DNA of 8,789 bases from an uncultured Clostridia bacterium (GTDB taxonomy: Bacteria > Bacillota > Clostridia > Oscillospirales > JAAYOS01): positions 1 through 8,789 of the forward strand of contig CALXAZ010000132.1 in NCBI GenBank assembly GCA_944386395.1, written 5' to 3'. How positions within the stretch are numbered: the first letter of the stretch is position 1; each line of letters opens with the position of its first letter. Shown here piece by piece: positions 5,605 through 8,789 of the stretch. Under the pieces are notes generated by a model, which was not told where the DNA came from, searched no databases, and was given only the letters and a program-made list of their open reading frames with translations. Position numbers and translations under genes: made by a program.

Positions 5605-5904
5605 ATGGCTACAACAAAAAATAAGGTAAATGTGCTTGAGTACAAGGGGCGCCCACTTATCCGCCACGGAAACATTGCCTACTATGGCAATATAACTGAT
5701 AAATATATTATTATGATCCAAATACTTGAAACACAAAAGGTAGATGATTTGGAAGTTGCTTCAAAGGTTTCAATACAGCTCCAACATACAGATCCCTCGA
5801 TAAAATCAAAGGATATGGTGGTAAAGAAAAGTGAAAAAAATGGATTCTATGAGGCTCTTGACGTGGCTTCCATCTGGCTTGAGCGCGCTCTTGCCGAAAA
5901 ATAA
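5605..5904 (+). CDS. Hypothetical protein, 99 residues, first gene of the NlpC/P60 unit
   Basis: I do not recognise this protein. It begins MATTKNKVNVLEYKGRPLIR and looks like a compact soluble alpha/beta protein. There is no signal peptide, membrane segment or cysteine. The middle, IAYYGNITDKYIIMIQILET (residues 24-43), looks like beta strands. The end, YEALDVASIWLERALAEK (82-99), looks like an amphipathic helix. The frame extends upstream to a GTG at 5551, but that stretch overlaps the promoter. ATG 5605 follows AAGGAGGA by only a few bases and is the clear start. The stop lies 15 bases before the wall hydrolase start, so the two are very likely co-transcribed. That suggests, without proof, a role tied to envelope growth. 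Lacking an export signal, it would act inside the cell. Confidence 0.85.
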   Translation: MATTKNKVNVLEYKGRPLIRHGNIAYYGNITDKYIIMIQILETQKVDDLEVASKVSIQLQHTDPSIKSKDMVVKKSEKNGFYEALDVASIWLERALAEK

Positions 5905-5919
5905 CGGAGGAAACCTTTT

Positions 5920-6789
5920 ATGATATCATTTATTAGAGCTGCAAAGAGGTTTTTCGTCTTTGCAGCAGTGGGAGCGGCACTGGTCATTAGTGCTGCAGCA
6001 GCAGATATTTCTGTTGGCACAGTTGTTGATGCGTCGTCTCTTCGACTCAGAAGCGAACCTACTACATCTTCCAGCATCGTTTCTTCGGCTCCTGAAGGGG
6101 AAAACGTAGTTATCCTCGAAAAGGTAGATGACTGGTACAAGGTTATATATGATTATAGAGTAGGATATATGTCCGGAGAATTTATCTCTGTTTCTGCAAA
6201 TGGTGATTTTGAAATAGGCACAGGTGTTGTCAATACCCTTTCACTGAATGTACGTGAGACACCCGGTACCGATGCCACCATTGTTTATCAGCTCAGCGAG
6301 GATACGGTAGTCGATGTCGTGGGTGTGTTCGACGGCTGGTTTAAGGTCAACTATGAGACTGGTACCGGATACATACACCCCGATTATATTGACATCAAAA
6401 ATGTCAATCTTTCTGACACCCGCATTCTGGTAACAGAGACAGCTAAACAGTATATCGGCACTCCATATGTCTATGGCGGAAGCTCTCCAAGGGGATTCGA
6501 TTGTTCGGGCTTTGTCTATTACATATTTAAAAGCCTTGGCTATTCTTTGCCAAGAACAGCAACTTCTCAGATGAACAGCACTCTTTCTATAACTCGGGAA
6601 CAGCTAATGCCTGGTGACTTGGTTTTCTTTAACAGCACTGGGGGTAGCGGTGCATCCCACGTTGGCATATATGTAGGAAATGATCAGTTTATTCATTCCC
6701 CAACACCTGGTCGCACAGTATGCATAGAATCTCTCATCAATTCCTGGTATAGCAAATACTACATAGGCGCTACGCGCGTTGTAAAATAG
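5920..6789 (+). CDS. Secreted SH3b-SH3b-NlpC/P60 peptidoglycan endopeptidase
   Basis: A predicted exported cell-wall hydrolase of 289 residues that cuts peptide stems of peptidoglycan. Residues 1-28 are a signal peptide: basic AAKR, a hydrophobic core and an alanine-rich cleavage region before Asp29. Two bacterial SH3 domains follow, about 32-92 and 100-160. Each has the LRLRSEP/LSLNVRETP start and a GYMSGEFI/GYIHPDYI end, and they would bind the wall. The NlpC/P60 domain covers about 170-289. Cys195 in RGFDCSGF is the catalytic nucleophile, His247 in ASHVGIYVG the base and His259 in QFIHSPTPG the third residue. PGDLVFF (231-237) is also typical. All key residues are present. The ATG at 5920 has CGGAGG nine bases upstream. 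The gene is 15 bases after the 99-residue gene and ends in its own terminator. The exact bond cut cannot be read from the sequence. Confidence 0.94.
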   Translation: MISFIRAAKRFFVFAAVGAALVISAAAADISVGTVVDASSLRLRSEPTTSSSIVSSAPEGENVVILEKVDDWYKVIYDYRVGYMSGEFISVSANGDFEIGTGVVNTLSLNVRETPGTDATIVYQLSEDTVVDVVGVFDGWFKVNYETGTGYIHPDYIDIKNVNLSDTRILVTETAKQYIGTPYVYGGSSPRGFDCSGFVYYIFKSLGYSLPRTATSQMNSTLSITREQLMPGDLVFFNSTGGSGASHVGIYVGNDQFIHSPTPGRTVCIESLINSWYSKYYIGATRVVK

Positions 6790-6798
6790 GATAAGCTC

Positions 6799-6830
6799 AA
6801 AAGCTGGAGGTCGATCCTCCGGCTTTTATT
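6799..6830 (+). terminator. Intrinsic terminator after the NlpC/P60 gene
   Basis: AAAAGCTGGAGG (6799-6810) pairs with CCTCCGGCTTTT (6816-6827), twelve pairs including one wobble, around a 5-base loop TCGAT. It starts ten bases after the stop codon. The T-rich 3' arm and following ATT supply the U tract, and the A-rich 5' arm allows action on the other strand too. Confidence 0.88.
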
Positions 6831-6954
6831 CATATTTTTATACATATTTATTCTTATGTTTAGTATTTTTTGAAATTTCTCTATATTGAATTTATATAAA
6901 TTAACCTATTTTTGTTTCTTTAAGCTCCGCTATTTATCTTGATTGTAGAAATGC

Positions 6955-7031
6955 ATGAATATCCTATCCCCCCTTGACTTTTCAAAATTCAAGTGTATAA
7001 TATACGTATATTTATTCATTCGATATTCATT
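6955..7031. promoter_or_regulatory. ATTCAT half-sites around the argC promoter, possible arginine-repressor sites
   Basis: ATGAATAT (6955-6962) lies upstream of the promoter. Its reverse complement ATATTCAT (7023-7030) lies downstream. TATTCATT is repeated directly at 7013-7020 and 7024-7031, 11 bases apart, over the expected start of transcription. AAAATTCAAG (6984-6993) lies in the promoter spacer. ArgR/AhrC boxes are built from TGAAT/ATTCA half-sites, and this is an arginine operon, so ArgR control is a sensible inference. No single full-length palindromic box is clean, and the region is AT-rich, so some of these matches may be chance. Confidence 0.4.
6974..7001 (+). promoter_or_regulatory. 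Sigma-A-type promoter for argCJ
   Basis: TTGACT (6974-6979, 5 of 6) and a perfect TATAAT (6996-7001) with an extended TG before it are separated by 16 bases. Initiation near 7008 gives a leader of about 65 bases. The rest of the gap back to 6831 is AT-rich with no gene or other clear signal. Confidence 0.85.
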
Positions 7032-7039
7032 TAAATTTC

Positions 7040-7072
7040 TGCCACCTCTAGTGTGCAGATCGGAGGTCAGCA
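7040..7072 (+). promoter_or_regulatory. Possible hairpin covering the argC ribosome binding site
   Basis: ACCTCT (7044-7049) can pair with GGAGGT (7062-7067), the argC ribosome binding site. An outer TGC (7040-7042) can pair with GCA (7070-7072), the bases directly before the start codon. A competing fold, CTGC (7039-7042) with GCAG (7055-7058), would use part of the same strand and free the site. The sequence permits translational control, but the helices are short. Confidence 0.4.
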
Positions 7073-8017
7073 ATGTACAAAGTATTTATAGATGGTAAAG
7101 AGGGCACCACTGGATTGCGTATATACGACCGTCTTGAAAAGCGTAACGATATAGAGCTGCTTACAATAAGCGAGGAGCTCCGAAAAGATCCCACTGCAAA
7201 AAAGGAATTGATAAACAGCTCTGATATTACGTTTCTCTGTCTGCCGGACGCGGCTGCTATAGAATCTGTCGGACTTGTAGAAAACCCGAATGTAAAGATA
7301 ATAGATGCTTCTACCGCTCACCGTACAAACCCGGGATGGAGCTATGGTTTTCCTGAGCTGTCATTAGAGCACTTTAATTCAATAAAAAATGGTACTCGTA
7401 TCGCTGTACCTGGGTGTCATGCAAGCGGCTTTATTTCTCTTGTATACCCTCTTGTCGCTGCGGGTAAGCTTTTGCCGGATTATCCTCTTGTCTGTTACTC
7501 GCTTACAGGTTATAGCGGAGGCGGAAAGAAAATGATTGCCGAATATGAGTCTCCAGAAAAAAGGGAAGAGCTTTTCAGCCCCCGTCAGTATGGACTTACT
7601 CAAAACCACAAACATCTCCGGGAGATGAAGGCAATCGCCGGGCTTGACTTTGAACCCATTTTCGCTCCTATAGTAGACGACTTTTACAGCGGTATGCTGG
7701 TATCTGTACCGCTTTACAGCCATATGCTCCCAGGTAATCCCTCGATGCAGGATATACTGGATATTTTCGCTGCAGCATACGATGGGAAGCCCCTTATCAA
7801 AGTGTTACCGCTTGGAGGAGGAGACTCAGTCGGAGCATATATGGGTTCTAACAATCTCGCAGGTAAGGATACTATGGAAATAGTCGTCGCAGGAAACGAC
7901 GATAGAATACTCCTCATGTCCCGTTTTGACAATCTTGGCAAAGGGGCTTCTGGTGCAGCAATACAGTGCATGAATATTGCCCTTGGGCTGGATGAGACTC
8001 TCGGGCTGGAGCTTTAA
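7073..8017 (+). CDS. argC: N-acetyl-gamma-glutamyl-phosphate reductase, type 2 class
   Basis: The third step of arginine synthesis in the cytosol: NADPH-dependent reduction of N-acetylglutamyl phosphate to the semialdehyde. The 314-residue length and motifs fit the shorter type 2 ArgC class rather than the type 1 form of about 345 residues. The N-terminal Rossmann domain has GKEGTTG (residues 8-14), and residues 76-88 read KIIDASTAHRTNP. The catalytic Cys115 sits in AVPGCHASG (111-119), followed by SLTGYSGGGKKM (143-154). NHKHLREM (178-185) probably supplies the active-site histidine. The ATG at 7073 has CGGAGG six bases upstream. argJ follows 20 bases after the stop, so this is the start of an arginine operon, transcribed from the promoter at 6974-7001 and possibly repressed by ArgR. 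Confidence 0.95.
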   Translation: MYKVFIDGKEGTTGLRIYDRLEKRNDIELLTISEELRKDPTAKKELINSSDITFLCLPDAAAIESVGLVENPNVKIIDASTAHRTNPGWSYGFPELSLEHFNSIKNGTRIAVPGCHASGFISLVYPLVAAGKLLPDYPLVCYSLTGYSGGGKKMIAEYESPEKREELFSPRQYGLTQNHKHLREMKAIAGLDFEPIFAPIVDDFYSGMLVSVPLYSHMLPGNPSMQDILDIFAAAYDGKPLIKVLPLGGGDSVGAYMGSNNLAGKDTMEIVVAGNDDRILLMSRFDNLGKGASGAAIQCMNIALGLDETLGLEL

Positions 8018-8037
8018 CTTGAAAGGCTGGTAATTAT

Positions 8038-8789
8038 ATGGAGATTATACAAGGCGGAGTTTGTGCCGCAAAAGGATTTAGGGCCTCAGGGATACACTGT
8101 GGCATCCGAAAAAATAAGACAAAGAAAGATCTGGCTTTAATTGTCAGCGATATTCCCTCAAGTGCTGCTGCTGTATATACAACAAACCTTGTAAAAGGCG
8201 CCCCTATCACAGTTACAAAAAATAATCTAGAAAATGGTGTTGCTCAGGCAATGATATGCAACAGCGGAAATGCAAACACATGCAATGCAAATGGTATTGA
8301 AATAGCAGAAGAAATGTGCTCTCTTGTCGAGAAATTTACCGGCATAAAGGCATCAGATGTTATAGTTGCATCAACCGGCGTTATTGGGCAGACTCTTGAC
8401 CTCTCCCCTATCTCAGAAGGTATGCCGGCTCTCGTTTCTGCTCTTGGAAATGACAGCGATTCAGCTGCACAAGCTATAATGACAACAGATACCGTTAAAA
8501 AGGAGCTAGCAATTAGTTTTGAAATAGACGGTGTTACCTGTCATCTCGGCGGTATTGCAAAAGGGTCTGGGATGATCCATCCCAACATGGCAACAATGTT
8601 GGTCTTTTTGACTACCGATGCCGCAATTTCCCCAGAAATGTTAAAAGCAGCACTTTTAAGCGATGCACAAGATACATTTAATATGATAAGCATTGATGGT
8701 GATACCTCAACCAATGATATGGTGAGCATCCTTGCCAATGGCATGGCTGGAAATAGAGCTATCGATGCCCCTGGAGAGGCCTTTGATAC
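8038..8789 (+). CDS. argJ: Glutamate N-acetyltransferase / ornithine acetyltransferase, N-terminal part (cut by window edge)
   Basis: ArgJ moves the acetyl group from N-acetylornithine to glutamate, closing the acetyl cycle of arginine synthesis. Bifunctional members can also use acetyl-CoA. The first 250 residues are present and open to the right edge; the family usually has about 400. Signatures: GGVCAAKGFRASGIHCG (6-22), CNSGNANTC (74-82), the oxyanion-hole segment STGVIGQ (112-118), and the self-cleavage site KGSGMIHPNMATML (175-188). Cleavage there is expected between Ala185 and Thr186, making Thr186 the nucleophile of the beta chain. The frame shows no break. The ATG at 8038 lies 20 bases after argC and has GAAAGG about 11 bases upstream. 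The sequence alone does not tell the mono- from the bifunctional form. Confidence 0.96.
   Translation, partial: MEIIQGGVCAAKGFRASGIHCGIRKNKTKKDLALIVSDIPSSAAAVYTTNLVKGAPITVTKNNLENGVAQAMICNSGNANTCNANGIEIAEEMCSLVEKFTGIKASDVIVASTGVIGQTLDLSPISEGMPALVSALGNDSDSAAQAIMTTDTVKKELAISFEIDGVTCHLGGIAKGSGMIHPNMATMLVFLTTDAAISPEMLKAALLSDAQDTFNMISIDGDTSTNDMVSILANGMAGNRAIDAPGEAFD

Noticed and set aside
8541..8744. Minus-strand reading frame of 67 codons inside argJ
   Set aside because: It lies opposite the conserved self-cleavage region of argJ and has no independent support.
1..8789. CRISPR array, transposon ends, tRNA or rRNA genes
   Set aside because: No regularly spaced repeats, terminal inverted repeats, transposase motifs or cloverleaf patterns were found on either strand by reading.

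Overview
This window looks like chromosomal DNA from an anaerobic Gram-positive bacterium of the Clostridia, probably near the Oscillospiraceae/Ruminococcaceae (inference). The grounds are a type II pantothenate kinase, a T-box leader in front of pheST, an IreB-family protein, strong AGGAGG-type ribosome binding sites, sigma-A-like promoters, and a secreted SH3b/NlpC-P60 wall hydrolase. All convincing genes are on the + strand. The opposite-strand reading frames are shadows of these genes.

Layout. Positions 1-260 hold a 16-base T run, a short orphan reading frame of 42 codons and a 9-bp inverted repeat ahead of coaW. The coaW-like gene (261-1106) ends in a hairpin terminator. Positions 1107-1573 contain no gene but are full of regulation: a 9-bp tandem repeat, an 8-bp palindrome, a promoter candidate and a complete tRNA-Phe T-box leader with specifier TTC, antiterminator and terminator. 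This leader controls pheS (1574-2593) and pheT (2649-5027), the two subunits of phenylalanyl-tRNA synthetase, which are separated by a small perfect hairpin. Next comes ireB (5130-5372), with its own candidate promoter and a strong terminator.

A second unit starts at a good promoter (5532-5560) and holds an unrecognised 99-residue protein (5605-5904) and a secreted two-SH3b NlpC/P60 endopeptidase (5920-6789). It closes with a terminator. A third unit starts at a promoter at 6974-7001 and begins an arginine biosynthesis operon: argC of the short type 2 class (7073-8017), then argJ (8038 onward), which is cut by the window edge. ArgJ makes N-acetylglutamate by transferring acetyl from N-acetylornithine, and ArgC reduces the phosphorylated intermediate. 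argB and argD would be expected downstream.

Most of this is housekeeping. I see no CRISPR array, tRNA, rRNA, insertion sequence or defence system. The less ordinary signals are regulatory: the well-resolved Phe T-box; a possible hairpin hiding the argC ribosome binding site, with a competing alternative fold; ATTCAT half-sites around the argC promoter; 11-bp-phased repeats at the promoter of the 99-residue gene; and that gene itself, which I cannot assign to a family.
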